Source of the DNA: Anaerolineae bacterium
Lineage (GTDB): Bacteria; Chloroflexota; Anaerolineae; Aggregatilineales; Aggregatilineaceae
Length of the DNA stretch: 64,000 nucleotides
Assembly: GCA_018432315.1 (NCBI GenBank)
Contig: JAHDLB010000031.1
Coordinates: 32,249-96,248, forward strand
Reading direction: 5' to 3'
Every line of letters begins with the position of its first letter. The first letter of the stretch is position 1. The position numbers and the translations under genes are program-made. Of the stretch, positions 8,652-17,608 are shown in pieces. The notes beneath the pieces were generated by a model that worked only from the letters and a program-made list of their open reading frames with translations, did no database searches and had not been told where the DNA came from.

Positions 8652-10224
8652 CCGAGAGCTCTCCGTAACACAGCGTCAAAAGTTCGTTTTCGGTCAGCGC
8701 TTCGGTCTGCACGGTGTGGACCAGCGCGCCGTCGCGCAGGATCAGGATGCGGTCGCACATGCCGATCAGCTCGGGCAGGTCTGACGACACCATGATGATG
8801 CCGGTGCCCTGCGCGTTGATCTTGCGAATCAGCGTGTAGATGTCGAATTTCGCGCCCACGTCCACGCCGCGCGTCGGCTCGTCGAGCAGCAGGATCTGCG
8901 GCGAGCGCGCAAATGCCCGCGCAAAGACCGTTTTTTGCTGGTTGCCGCCGCTCAACTGCCAGGTCGCCTGGGTCACGCCTTCGGCTTTGAGACGCACGGC
9001 CTCGCTCATCTCGGCGCTGGTTCGGCGCTCGCGCCCGTGGTTGAGAAACGTGCCGCGCCGGGCCAGGTGGCGCAGGTGCGGCAGCGTGATGTTGTCGCTG
9101 ATGCTGCGCGACAGCACCAGCCCCTGCGAGCGGCGCTCCTCCGGCACGTAGGCCATGCCCTGGTCCCAGGCTTCGGCGGGGGACCGGGCCTGCAGCGCCG
9201 CCCCGTTGAGCGACACAGTCCCGGCCAGCACGCGGTCGGCCCGGATCAGGGCGCGCAGCAGCTCGGTGCGCCCCGCGCCGCTCAGCCCGGCCACGCCGAG
9301 AATCTCGTTTTCGTAGAGCTGGAACGAGACGCCGTGAATCGCGCGCGTGGTCAGCTCCCGCACGTCGAGCAGCACGCGCTCGCTCACCTGCACGTCCGGC
9401 CCGCGCGGGGGATAGACCTGCTGGAGATCGCGCCCGGTCATCATGCGGATCAGGCCGGCGGCAGTCGTGCCCTCGATCGGCACGCAGTCCACCACGCGCC
9501 CGTCGCGCAGCACGGTGACGCGATCGGCGAGCTGGAAGATCTCGTCCAGGCGGTGCGTCACGTACAGGATGGCGCAGCCGCTGGCGCGCAGCCGGTCGAT
9601 CACCTCGAACAGGCGCGCCGCTTCCGACGTGCTGAGCGCGGCGGTCGGCTCGTCCATCACGTAGATCGCGACGGCGCGCTCGCCCGCCGCGGACGGATTG
9701 GCGTCCACGAACGCGCTGGCGATCTTGACCAGCATCTGGTCGCCGGGGCTGAGACGGGCCATGATCTGCCCCGGCGCGAGGTGGGTGATGCCCAGTTGGG
9801 CGAGCACGTCACGCGTCTGGCGGTGCAGCCGCCGCCAGTGGACGAACACCCCGGCGCGGGTCGGGTAGCGCTGGTTGAGGAAGACGTTCTCGGCGACCGA
9901 TAGCGTGGGGACGGCGTTCAATTCCTGGTGGATGAAGCGCAGCCCGGCGTCGAAGGCGTCGCGCGCTTCGCGGAAATTCACCGGCTGGCCGCGCACCGCC
10001 ATCGCGATCGAATCGGCGGACAGCACCCCGGCCATCAGCTTGATCAGGGTCGATTTCCCGGCGCCGTTCTCGCCGATCAGCGCGTGGACTTCGCCGGCCC
10101 GCAAGGTGAGCGAGGCATCCACCAGGGCGGGGATGCCGTGATAGGCTTTGTTGGCGCCGGTGATGTGCAGCAGCAGAGTCGACTCGGCGGGCGCCGGCGT
10201 GGGTGGTGGGTGGACCATCGTCAT
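8626..10224 (-). CDS. sugar ABC transporter ATPase, RbsA/MglA type (two ATPase domains)
   Basis: 532 residues, two fused ATP-binding domains. Domain 1 has Walker A GENGAGKST near residue 53 and Walker B IYVMDEPTAALS. Domain 2 has the arginine-substituted Walker A normal for this family (GLSGAGRTE), signature LSGGNQQK and Walker B LLLDEPTRGVDVG. A short extra loop (ANPSAAGERAVA) precedes the first Walker B. It follows the binding-protein gene after 91 bases. The start could also be the ATG six bases further in (10218); no clear ribosome-binding site decides. Confidence 0.92.
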   Translation of the reverse strand: MTMVHPPPTPAPAESTLLLHITGANKAYHGIPALVDASLTLRAGEVHALIGENGAGKSTLIKLMAGVLSADSIAMAVRGQPVNFREARDAFDAGLRFIHQELNAVPTLSVAENVFLNQRYPTRAGVFVHWRRLHRQTRDVLAQLGITHLAPGQIMARLSPGDQMLVKIASAFVDANPSAAGERAVAIYVMDEPTAALSTSEAARLFEVIDRLRASGCAILYVTHRLDEIFQLADRVTVLRDGRVVDCVPIEGTTAAGLIRMMTGRDLQQVYPPRGPDVQVSERVLLDVRELTTRAIHGVSFQLYENEILGVAGLSGAGRTELLRALIRADRVLAGTVSLNGAALQARSPAEAWDQGMAYVPEERRSQGLVLSRSISDNITLPHLRHLARRGTFLNHGRERRTSAEMSEAVRLKAEGVTQATWQLSGGNQQKTVFARAFARSPQILLLDEPTRGVDVGAKFDIYTLIRKINAQGTGIIMVSSDLPELIGMCDRILILRDGALVHTVQTEALTENELLTLCYGELSDDNQPASH

Positions 10225-10315
10225 GAGTATTGCTTATGGTTTGGCGGGGCGATCCCTCGCCTGGATCGCCCCTGAAAGAATCACTGTCTGCGCGGCGAAA
10301 ACGGCGCGATTGCCG

Positions 10316-11257
10316 CTACTCGTCCAGCGCGTTAGCCGCGGTGATGAGCTTCGTCGGCACGTAGTACGTCGACTGCACGATCTCCTCGCCGCCCAGGTAC
10401 GCCTCGACCAGATCCGCTACCTGCCGCGCGATGCCGGGGAAGTCCTGCGCGACGGTCGCCTCGAAGCTGCCGCCCATGCTGATGGCGTCGCGGGCCTGCG
10501 GCGTGGCGTCGATGCCCACGATGACGATGCCCTCTTCTTCACGACCGGCGGCCTGGATGGCCTGCAGCGCGCCGAGGGCCGGCTCGTCCCACGCCGCCCA
10601 CACCGCGTCGATGCTGCCTGGGTCCGGGTTGGCGAGCAGCACGGCTTCCATCGCGTTCCGCGCGCCTTCCAGCGGCCCGGCGTCGAAGCTCGGCGTGATC
10701 TTATCGACGATGGTGATGTCCGGCGTGTTGTTGAAGATGGCCTCGGCGATGATGCCGCGCTTCTGCACGGGCGGGTACGGCTCGAAGATGAACATGACGA
10801 CGCTGCCCTCGCCGTTCAGGCGGTCGACCACGTAGGTGGCGGTTTCGGCAGCCATCGCGTATCCGTTGCTTGTCACGTTGGCGACCAGCAGCGGGTCGGT
10901 GCCGGAGTCCATGCCAAAGACCGGGATGCCGGCTTCGGCAACCGCCGCCAGCCCGGCGGAGATCTGCGTCGGGTCGACGTTGATGACGATGGCGTCCACG
11001 TCCTGCAGGGCCACGTCCTCCATCCGGCTGATCAGGGCGGAAATGTCCTCAGCCGTGTCGATCACCTGCACGTCCCACCCCTTTTCGGCGGCGTACTCGG
11101 TGAAGGCATCGACCATCAACTGCGTGCCCGGCTGGGCCAGCCAGGGAGTCATCACCACGACGCTGGGCGCGTCGCCGTCCTGGGCCGATACCGCACTGGC
11201 GGCAAAACCGGCCAACACGAGCGCGATCACAAGGGTAAGATACATTGTTCGCTTCAT
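10316..11257 (-). CDS. periplasmic sugar-binding protein (RbsB/PBP1 type)
   Basis: 313 residues. A Sec signal peptide (MKRTMYLTLVIALVLAGF, cleavage near VSAQD, residues 22-26) is followed by a type-1 periplasmic binding fold, with VDAIVINVDPTQ and AVWAAWDEPALGALQAI as typical blocks. AAAGGACAGG precedes the ATG. The open frame continues far upstream, but that is antisense to the ROK gene and not coding. It is the first gene of the operon with ATPase, permease, TrpA-like protein and FGGY kinase and would define the imported sugar. Confidence 0.9.
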   Translation of the reverse strand: MKRTMYLTLVIALVLAGFAASAVSAQDGDAPSVVVMTPWLAQPGTQLMVDAFTEYAAEKGWDVQVIDTAEDISALISRMEDVALQDVDAIVINVDPTQISAGLAAVAEAGIPVFGMDSGTDPLLVANVTSNGYAMAAETATYVVDRLNGEGSVVMFIFEPYPPVQKRGIIAEAIFNNTPDITIVDKITPSFDAGPLEGARNAMEAVLLANPDPGSIDAVWAAWDEPALGALQAIQAAGREEEGIVIVGIDATPQARDAISMGGSFEATVAQDFPGIARQVADLVEAYLGGEEIVQSTYYVPTKLITAANALDE

Positions 11258-11441
11258 GAGTCGCCTGTCCTTTGTCGCTGATACTATTTCTATTTCGGAA
11301 TGAACCGGAGAATAGGACAATTGTACTGCTATTGCCGTCCGCGCGCGAAAAACGAGTGCATCGACCGCGATTGTAATAGCACTCATACAACAAGCTGCGC
11401 GCCCGGTGCCGGGAAGTTGCGCGACCCAATCGACGAAGTGC
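11258..11441. other. divergent intergenic region, binding protein / ROK gene
   Basis: This AT-rich stretch must hold the minus-strand promoter of the importer operon. I see a possible extended -10 (TGCTATTAC, minus strand, near 11375) but no convincing partner, and no copy of the ROK operator found at 11479. The plus-strand side carries the ROK promoter described separately. Confidence 0.4.
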
Positions 11442-11470
11442 TTGACAGATCGGCCAACCGGTTTTAGACT
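11442..11470 (+). promoter_or_regulatory. sigma70-type promoter of the ROK repressor gene
   Basis: A perfect TTGACA (11442-11447), a 17-base spacer and TAGACT (11465-11470). The predicted start, near 11477, falls at the edge of the dyad operator and about 27 bases before the ATG at 11504, so the leader is very short and lacks a clear ribosome-binding site. Confidence 0.7.
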
Positions 11471-11478
11471 GTGTGTAG

Positions 11479-11503
11479 ACTTTCTTTGTTTAGTGAATGA
11501 AGT
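11479..11503 (+). promoter_or_regulatory. ROK operator copy 1 (autoregulatory)
   Basis: A 25-base imperfect dyad whose ends are ACTT and AAGT, lying directly between the promoter and the ROK ATG. Its reverse complement matches the element at 12701-12725 at 19 of 25 positions. Position and repetition suggest the binding site of the ROK protein. Confidence 0.65.
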
Positions 11504-12673
11504 ATGGCCCGAAAACAACTCCTTAAAGCGATCAATCGCGTTTCCATCCTCAATGTGATCAAGTCGCACGGTCCCATCGCGCGGACGGACATCGCCGAGC
11601 GGACCGGGCTGAGTCCCGCCACGGTCACCGGGTTGACGGCGGAGCTGATCGAGGATGGTCTCGTGCAGATCAAGCAGGAAGGCGACTCGCGGGGCGGGCG
11701 GCGGCCCATTTTGCTGGCGCTCGATTCGCGCGGCGCGTACGTCGTGGGCATCAAGCTGGCCGAGGAACACGCCACGCTCGCCCTGACCGACCTGAACGCC
11801 GAAGTCGTCACGCGGCGCACCGTCCAGCTTGGCGAGCGCGATCCGGAGCACGTGTCGCACCTGCTGGCCGACAGCGTGCGGGGGCTGCTGCGCGCGGCGG
11901 GGATCAACCAGGGGCACCTGCTGGGCGTTGGGGTGGGGCTGGCCGGGATCATCGATCCGCAGACCGGGCTGTGCCGCGTGTCGCCGCACAACGGTTGGCG
12001 CGACGTGCCGTTCGCCAAGCTGCTCGAAGACGAGCTCGGTTGCATCGTCTACCTCGACAACAACGTGAACACGCTGACGCGGATCGAGCAGTTGTACGGC
12101 GTCGGGCAGCACGTGCGCGATTTCCTGGTCATCACGATCGGGCGCGGCATCGGCATGGGCATCGTCGCCAACGGGCAGGTGTACCGCGGCGCGCACGGCG
12201 GCGGCGGCGAGTTCGGCCACATGGTCATCGATCCAGACGGGCTGGTGTGCGGCTGTGGCAACCAGGGCTGCCTGGAGACGTTCGTCGCCGAGCCGTGGCT
12301 GCTGCACCGCGCGCGCGAACGCGGCCTGGACGTGGCCGAAGCCGACGACCTGATCGCGGCGGCCCAGGCCGGCAACGCGGTCGCGCTGGAGGTGCTCGCC
12401 GGGGCCGGGCGCGTGCTGGGGCAGGCGATGGCGAGCGTGGTCAATCTGCTCAATCCCAGGCTGATCATCATCAGCGGCGAGGGCGTGCGCGCCGGGGATT
12501 TCATGTTCGCGCCGATGCGCGAGGCGGCCTACCGGCACATGTTCGCGCAGTTGGCCGAGGACGTCGAGATCCGCATCGAGCCGTTGAGCGACGACACCTG
12601 GGCGCGCGGGGCGGCCAGCCTGGTGCTGGGCAAGCTGTTCAGCCTGCCCGAGCTGGAGCCCAGCCTCGGATGA
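11504..12673 (+). CDS. ROK family transcriptional repressor
   Basis: 389 residues. An N-terminal winged helix-turn-helix (residues about 8-65; GPIARTDIAERTGLSPATVTGLTAELIEDGLV) is followed by a ROK sugar-kinase-like domain containing the zinc-type motif CGCGNQGCLE (near residue 247) and the ROK signature region GHMVIDPDGLVCGCG. Such proteins (NagC/XylR/Mlc type) release DNA on binding a sugar. It stands first in the cluster with a binding protein, two permeases, GH66 and GH15 enzymes, and a matching operator lies after its 3' end, before the transporter genes. Confidence 0.92.
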   Translation: MARKQLLKAINRVSILNVIKSHGPIARTDIAERTGLSPATVTGLTAELIEDGLVQIKQEGDSRGGRRPILLALDSRGAYVVGIKLAEEHATLALTDLNAEVVTRRTVQLGERDPEHVSHLLADSVRGLLRAAGINQGHLLGVGVGLAGIIDPQTGLCRVSPHNGWRDVPFAKLLEDELGCIVYLDNNVNTLTRIEQLYGVGQHVRDFLVITIGRGIGMGIVANGQVYRGAHGGGGEFGHMVIDPDGLVCGCGNQGCLETFVAEPWLLHRARERGLDVAEADDLIAAAQAGNAVALEVLAGAGRVLGQAMASVVNLLNPRLIIISGEGVRAGDFMFAPMREAAYRHMFAQLAEDVEIRIEPLSDDTWARGAASLVLGKLFSLPELEPSLG

Positions 12674-12695
12674 GGCTCGACCGGTCTCTTTTTTT
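12662..12695 (+). terminator. possible terminator after the ROK gene
   Basis: A six-pair stem AGCCTC/GAGGCT (12662-12667, 12672-12677) overlaps the stop codon and is followed, after 11 bases, by a run of seven T (12689-12695). The gap between stem and T run makes it a weak candidate. Confidence 0.4.
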
Positions 12696-12700
12696 GCGCA

Positions 12701-12725
12701 ACTTAATTCATTGATTGAAGAAAGT
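12701..12725 (+). promoter_or_regulatory. ROK operator copy 2, before the transporter genes
   Basis: A 25-base dyad with ends ACTT/AAGT and inner arms TTCA/TGAA, 103 bases before the binding-protein ATG. 19 of 25 positions match the reverse complement of the element before the ROK gene. No confident -35/-10 pair was found around it. Confidence 0.65.
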
Positions 12726-12827
12726 GGGTCCAGTTTCCAGGAGGTGACAGCGAAAAATCGGACATCGAACGCAAGCCAGACCATCTTTTTACGCACGAGT
12801 ACTTGATAAGCACGGGAGAACTTGAAG

Positions 12828-14066
12828 ATGAAACGCAAACTGTTGATTGCCCTGTTGGTTGTCGTTCTGGCGATTCCCCTGGGCGTGACGAGCGCCCGGC
12901 AGGATACCGTGACGATCGAATTCTGGCACACCTACAACGAGGTGTCGCCGGAGAACGAGATGCTGGTCGAGACGCTGATCCCGATGTTCGAGGAAGCGAA
13001 TCCGGGCATCAAGGTCGAGTCGGTCCCGTTCCCGTATGACGAGTTCCGGCAGACGATGCTCACCGCGCTGGCGGGCGGCGAAGGCCCCGACCTGGCCCGG
13101 CTGGACATCATCTGGTCGCCGGAGTTTGCCGAGCTGGGCGTGCTCGAGGCGCTGGACGAGGTCATGCCCGACTTCCAGGACTACGCCGACCGCGTCTTCC
13201 CCGGCCCGCTGTCCACGAACAGCTACGACGGCCACTACTACGGCCTGCCGCTCGACACGAACACGCGCATCCTGTGGTGGAACGCGGCCATGTACGAGGC
13301 GGCGGGCATCGACGGGCCGCCCGCCACCATCGACGAGCTGGCCGCGCAGTGCGAGGCGATCAAGGCGCTGGGCGATGATAAGTACGTGTTCAGCGACGGC
13401 GGCACCTACGGCTGGGCCGTGCTGCCCTGGGTGTGGAGCATGGGCGGCGACGTCACCGATCCGGACATCACCCAGGCGTCCGGCTATCTGAACGGCAAAG
13501 CGACCGTCGCGGCCTACGAATTCCTGGCCGAGATGGTGGATAACGGCTGCTTCTCGCCGTCCTTCCTGGGCGGCGGCCTGGGCACCGAGGGCTTCTTCAC
13601 CGACGTGTTCGCCACGGTGCTCGAAGGCCCGTGGTGGTACCCGCTGGCCGAAGCGCAGTATCCCGACTTCGAGATCCACACGTCGCTGATGCCCGCCGGG
13701 GATGGCGGCTCGATCTCGGTCGTCGGCGGCGAGAATATCGCGTTGTTCAAGGGCGCGGAGACGGAAGCGGCGCTCGCGTTCCTGCGGTTTACCCAGAGCG
13801 ACGACTACCAGTTGAAGATGTCCGAGGTCGGCCAGTTGGCGGTCATCCCCGAGCTGATCGAAACGGACTACTTCCAGAACCATCCCTACTACGGGACGTT
13901 CCTGACGCAGCTCGAAACGGCCAAAGCGCGCACGCCGCACCCGCGTTGGACCCAGATGGAAGAGGTCCTGACCGAAGCGGGCCAGTTGATCCTGCGCGGC
14001 GAGGCGTCCGCGCAAGAGGCGTTGGACATGGCGGCAGAGGAAATCGACGCTCTGCTGGCCGAGTAA
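12828..14066 (+). CDS. oligosaccharide-binding protein (MalE/UgpB type)
   Basis: 412 residues. Signal peptide MKRKLLIALLVVVLAIPLGV (cleavage near TSA-R, residues 21-24), then a family-1 solute-binding fold (VTIEFWHTYNE, IPMFEEANPGIKVE, GGEGPDLARLD, YYGLPLDTNTRILWWN). GGGAGAA lies 7 bases before the ATG; an in-frame TTG at 12822 is less likely. It is the first gene after the ROK operator. Family and neighbours (GH66, GH15) suggest it captures isomalto-oligosaccharides, which is inferred rather than read from the protein. Confidence 0.9.
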   Translation: MKRKLLIALLVVVLAIPLGVTSARQDTVTIEFWHTYNEVSPENEMLVETLIPMFEEANPGIKVESVPFPYDEFRQTMLTALAGGEGPDLARLDIIWSPEFAELGVLEALDEVMPDFQDYADRVFPGPLSTNSYDGHYYGLPLDTNTRILWWNAAMYEAAGIDGPPATIDELAAQCEAIKALGDDKYVFSDGGTYGWAVLPWVWSMGGDVTDPDITQASGYLNGKATVAAYEFLAEMVDNGCFSPSFLGGGLGTEGFFTDVFATVLEGPWWYPLAEAQYPDFEIHTSLMPAGDGGSISVVGGENIALFKGAETEAALAFLRFTQSDDYQLKMSEVGQLAVIPELIETDYFQNHPYYGTFLTQLETAKARTPHPRWTQMEEVLTEAGQLILRGEASAQEALDMAAEEIDALLAE

Positions 14067-14083
14067 CGGCACCCGGTCGGGGC

Positions 14084-14110
14084 GTAGGGGCGGGCGCGGC
14101 CTGCCCCTAC
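14084..14110 (+). repeat. intergenic hairpin after the binding-protein gene
   Basis: Perfect 8-pair arms GTAGGGGC (14084-14091) and GCCCCTAC (14103-14110) around an 11-base GC-rich loop, with no T tract. It lies between the binding protein and its permeases, where hairpins often stabilise the upstream mRNA. GTAGGGGC...GCCCCTAC is also the look of dispersed REP-like repeats, so it may recur elsewhere in this genome. Confidence 0.5.
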
Positions 14111-14157
14111 ACATCACCCCCTCGCCCAGGCCCTTTGCCAATCAGTTGAGGCAAACG

Positions 14158-15051
14158 ATGCGCGCCAAACTCCATCACCAGTGGTACGTTCCTTATATGT
14201 TCTTACTCCCCGGCCTGGCGCTGTACGTGCTGTGGATGCTCTACCCGCTGGGCTACGAGTTTTACATCAGCTTTTTCGACTGGAAGATCATGCCGGGCCA
14301 GACCAGCGAGTTCGTCGGCCTGGAGAATTACCGGCGCGTGCTGGACGACCGCAATTTCTGGCTCGCCCTCGAAAACACGGCACGCTACACCGTGATCACC
14401 GTCGCCGGCCAGATGGTCCTGGGGCTGGGGCTGGCGGTGCTCATCGACCGCGTCTTCACCGGCCAGCGCCTGTTTCGCGCCATCTACTACGTGCCTGTCG
14501 TCACGTCGTGGGTCGTGGTGAGCTTCCTGTTCCAGTTCCTGTTCGTGTCGCATCCCGGCGGGCTGGTCAACTACGTGCTGGTCGAGATGCTGCACGTCCT
14601 GTCCGAGCCGGTCGCCTGGATGAGCCAGCCGGGCACCGCCTGGGTGATCATCTACTCGCTCGGCATCTGGAAAGGCGTGGGCTGGGCGATGGTGATCTTC
14701 CTGGCCGCCCTGCAGGGCATCCCGGTGGAACTGTACGAGGCGGCGGCCATCGACGGGGCGGGCGAGTGGCGGCGCTTCCGCTTCGTGACGGTCCCGCTCA
14801 TTCGCCAGACCACGCTGTTCGTGATGATCGCGCTCATCATCGGCGGCTTCCAGGCGTTCATCTCGGTGCTGCTGATCACCGGCGGCGGCCCGCTGCACCG
14901 CACCGAGGTCGTGCTCAGCTACATGTACGACCGCGCGTTTGGCCGCCTGTGGTTCGGCTATGGCGCGGCGATCAGCTACATCCTGGCGGCGATCATCGTC
15001 ATGGTGAGCGCGCTCCAGATGAAGCTGTTCAGCCGACCGGTTGAGTATTGA
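14158..15051 (+). CDS. ABC sugar permease, MalF type
   Basis: 297 residues, six main transmembrane helices with an N-terminal YMFLLPGLALYVLW segment. The EAA motif (ELYEAAAIDGAGEWRRFRFVTVPLI, about residues 195-220) contacts the ATPase. TGAGG lies 6 bases before the ATG at 14158; the in-frame TTG at 14146 lacks a site. No ATPase gene accompanies these permeases, so a shared MsmK/MalK-type ATPase encoded elsewhere is needed. Confidence 0.92.
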   Translation: MRAKLHHQWYVPYMFLLPGLALYVLWMLYPLGYEFYISFFDWKIMPGQTSEFVGLENYRRVLDDRNFWLALENTARYTVITVAGQMVLGLGLAVLIDRVFTGQRLFRAIYYVPVVTSWVVVSFLFQFLFVSHPGGLVNYVLVEMLHVLSEPVAWMSQPGTAWVIIYSLGIWKGVGWAMVIFLAALQGIPVELYEAAAIDGAGEWRRFRFVTVPLIRQTTLFVMIALIIGGFQAFISVLLITGGGPLHRTEVVLSYMYDRAFGRLWFGYGAAISYILAAIIVMVSALQMKLFSRPVEY

Positions 15052-15062
15052 GAGGCGCTCCC

Positions 15063-15908
15063 ATGATCTTTGCCAACACACGCTCACAACGCGGTTTCCA
15101 GATCACGATCCTGGCCGTTCTGTGCCTGGGCGCGGTCGTGGCGATGGCGCCGATGGTCTACATGGCCTCGACCGCCTTCAAACCGAACGCCTACTCGCCG
15201 GAGTTCCCGCCGACGTTCATCCCGGACAACCCCACGCTGAAGAACTTCGAGACGGCGTTCTCCAGCCGCAACTTCGTCCGGGCGTTTTTCAACAGCCTGG
15301 GGGTGGCGGTGGCTACGTCCGCGCTGGTCACGACGCTGACCGCGATGATGGCCTACGCGTTCGCCCGCTTCGAGTTTCGCGGCAAGAACCCGATCTATTA
15401 CTCCGTCCTGGCGATGATGATGGTTCCGACGATGATGCTGATCATCCCGCAGTTTATGGTCGCCAGAAGGTTGGGCATGCTCGACAGCCTGCCGGGCCTC
15501 GTGCTGGTCTACACTGCCGGCGCGATGGCGTTCAACATGTTCCTGCTGCGCGGGTTCTTCGAGACGCTCCCGCGCGAGCTGGAGGAGTCGGCGCTGATCG
15601 ACGGCGCCAACCATTTCGTGATCTTCGCGCGCATCATGGTGCCGCTGGCGCGCCCCGCGCTGAGCACGGTCGCCGTGTTCTCGTTCCTGGGAGCGTGGGA
15701 TGAATACATCTGGGCGCTCACCGTGCTGACCGACCTGGAGAAGCGCACGCTGCCGGTCGCGATCGCCAACTTTCGCGGGCAGCACGCCAGCGACTGGGGC
15801 CTGGTGTTCGCCGCGTCGCTGACGGCGGTCGTGCCGACGATCCTGCTGTTCATCTTCTTCCAGCGCTACTTCGTCAAAGGGATCACGGCGGGGGCGTTGA
15901 AGGGATGA
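15063..15908 (+). CDS. ABC sugar permease, MalG type
   Basis: 281 residues, six helices, EAA motif (ELEESALIDGANHFVIFARIMVPLA, about 171-195) and the typical C-terminus GITAGALKG. GAGAGG lies 8 bases before the ATG at 15063, 11 bases after the MalF-type gene. Its stop overlaps the GH66 start (ATGA), so transporter and enzyme are translationally coupled. Confidence 0.92.
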   Translation: MIFANTRSQRGFQITILAVLCLGAVVAMAPMVYMASTAFKPNAYSPEFPPTFIPDNPTLKNFETAFSSRNFVRAFFNSLGVAVATSALVTTLTAMMAYAFARFEFRGKNPIYYSVLAMMMVPTMMLIIPQFMVARRLGMLDSLPGLVLVYTAGAMAFNMFLLRGFFETLPRELEESALIDGANHFVIFARIMVPLARPALSTVAVFSFLGAWDEYIWALTVLTDLEKRTLPVAIANFRGQHASDWGLVFAASLTAVVPTILLFIFFQRYFVKGITAGALKG

Positions 15909-17608
15909 TGCGCGCCTCACTCGCGGCGCTCTTGGGCGCGCTGTTCCTGGTTTTCGCTGGAGGTAAAGCCTACATGCAGGTGAATGCTGCGGTCGACATT
16001 GTTCCCCACAAGGCGTTCTTCCGTCCGGGAGAAACGGCCACCTTCCTGGTCACCGCCCGCGGCGGCGAGCGTGCTGAGGCGACGATCACGCACCTCGCCG
16101 AGACGGTGGCCGTGCTCGACGTGACCCTGCGCGACGGCTCGGTGGCCCTGGCCTGGACGCCGCCGCCCGACGCGCCGCGCGGTTACGGCATCACGGTTCG
16201 CCTGCTGGACGGCGACCGGACGCTGGCGACCGCGTCCACCGCGTTCGACGTGCTGGAGCGCTGGACCCAGGCGCCGCGTTACGGGTTCCTGAGCGAGTTC
16301 GCGCCGGGCCGCGACGACGCCCAGGCCGCCATCGACGGGCTGCTGCGCTATCACGTCAACGGCTTGCAGTTCTACGACTGGCAGTACCGGCACGAAACCC
16401 TGCTGCCGCCCGGCGATCCCTACACGGACCCCCTGGGGCGGCGCATGTCGCTGGCGACGGTCGAGCGCCTGATCGACGCGGCCCACGCGCGGGGCATCGC
16501 CGCCATGCCGTACACCGCGATCTACGGCGCGTCACCGGCTTTCTACCAACAGCACCCGGAATGGGCGCTGCTCCAGGCGACCGGGAAGCCGTTCGAATTC
16601 GCCGATGGGTTCCTGATCATCATGGACCCCAGCCCTGGGTCGCCCTGGAACGCCCACCTGTTGGGCGAATTCGCCCGCGTGCTGGACGAAACCGCCTTCG
16701 ACGGCATTCACATCGACCAGTACGGCGCGCCGCAGATCGGGAAGAACGCGGCGGGCGAGCGCGTCGACCTGGCGGAGGTGTTCCCGGCGTTCATCGACCA
16801 GACGGCGGTCCTGGTCCGCGAAAAGCGTGGCGAGGCGGGCGCGGTGATCTTCAACGCCGTGCGCAACTGGCCGGTGGACACCGTCGCCTCGTCCGATCAG
16901 GACGCGGTCTACATCGAGGTCTGGGACCCGTACCGCGACTTCATGGACCTGCACCGGCTGGTGGTCCGGGCGCAGGACCTCGGCGGCGGCAAGCCGGTCA
17001 TCCTGGCGGCCTACATTCACCCCGATCACCGCCACAACGTGCGGCTGGCGAACGCGGTCATCTTCGCCAGCGGCGGGACGCACCTGGAACTGGGCGAGCC
17101 GGGCGCCATGCTGGCCGATCCGTACTTCCCCAAGTTCGGCGCGATGGACGCGGACGTGCAGGCGACGACCCGGCGCTATTACGATTTCCTGGTGCGCTAC
17201 GAGGACGTGCTGGCGACCGGCACCACCGACGCGACGGCAGCGCGCGGCGACGCCCTGCTGATCGAGGGGGTCCGAACCCGGTCGCTCCGCTCGCGGGACC
17301 GCGTGGCCGTGATCGTGCGCCAGGGCCGCGACTTCGAGACGTTCAGCCTCGTGAACCTGTTGGGGCTCGACAGCGGCGAATGGGCGCGCCCGCTCGCCGG
17401 CGGGCCCGATCCGCTGGACGACGTGGCGCTGCGGATCTACACGGATCGCCCGGTTGCCCGCCTGTGGTGGGCCTCGCCGGATGGCGACAACCTGGACGCT
17501 GTCCCCGTCGACACTGCGGCGGGACGCGACGAAAACGGCGCTTACGTGGCCTTGCGGCTGCCCCGCCTCGATTATTGGACCATGATTGTGCTGGAGTATG
17601 AATCTTGA
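15905..17608 (+). CDS. GH66 dextranase-like glycoside hydrolase, secreted
   Basis: 567 residues. A signal peptide (residues about 1-28, no lipobox Cys) is followed by a beta-sandwich and a (beta/alpha)8 domain. NGLQFYDWQYRHE, GFDGIHIDQYG with Asp271 and VYIEVWDPY with Glu338 match the GH66 blocks that carry the nucleophile and acid/base in dextranases and cycloisomaltooligosaccharide glucanotransferases. It would cut alpha-1,6-glucan outside the membrane. It is shorter than many GH66 enzymes, with no obvious carbohydrate-binding insertion. It overlaps the MalG-type permease and the GH15 gene by four bases each. Confidence 0.85.
   Translation: MMRASLAALLGALFLVFAGGKAYMQVNAAVDIVPHKAFFRPGETATFLVTARGGERAEATITHLAETVAVLDVTLRDGSVALAWTPPPDAPRGYGITVRLLDGDRTLATASTAFDVLERWTQAPRYGFLSEFAPGRDDAQAAIDGLLRYHVNGLQFYDWQYRHETLLPPGDPYTDPLGRRMSLATVERLIDAAHARGIAAMPYTAIYGASPAFYQQHPEWALLQATGKPFEFADGFLIIMDPSPGSPWNAHLLGEFARVLDETAFDGIHIDQYGAPQIGKNAAGERVDLAEVFPAFIDQTAVLVREKRGEAGAVIFNAVRNWPVDTVASSDQDAVYIEVWDPYRDFMDLHRLVVRAQDLGGGKPVILAAYIHPDHRHNVRLANAVIFASGGTHLELGEPGAMLADPYFPKFGAMDADVQATTRRYYDFLVRYEDVLATGTTDATAARGDALLIEGVRTRSLRSRDRVAVIVRQGRDFETFSLVNLLGLDSGEWARPLAGGPDPLDDVALRIYTDRPVARLWWASPDGDNLDAVPVDTAAGRDENGAYVALRLPRLDYWTMIVLEYES

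Noticed and set aside
10316..12931. 871-residue minus-strand open frame covering the binding protein and the ROK gene
   Set aside because: Only the last 313 residues have a signal peptide and binding-protein fold; the remainder is antisense to the well-supported ROK gene and has low-complexity composition typical of a GC-rich shadow frame.
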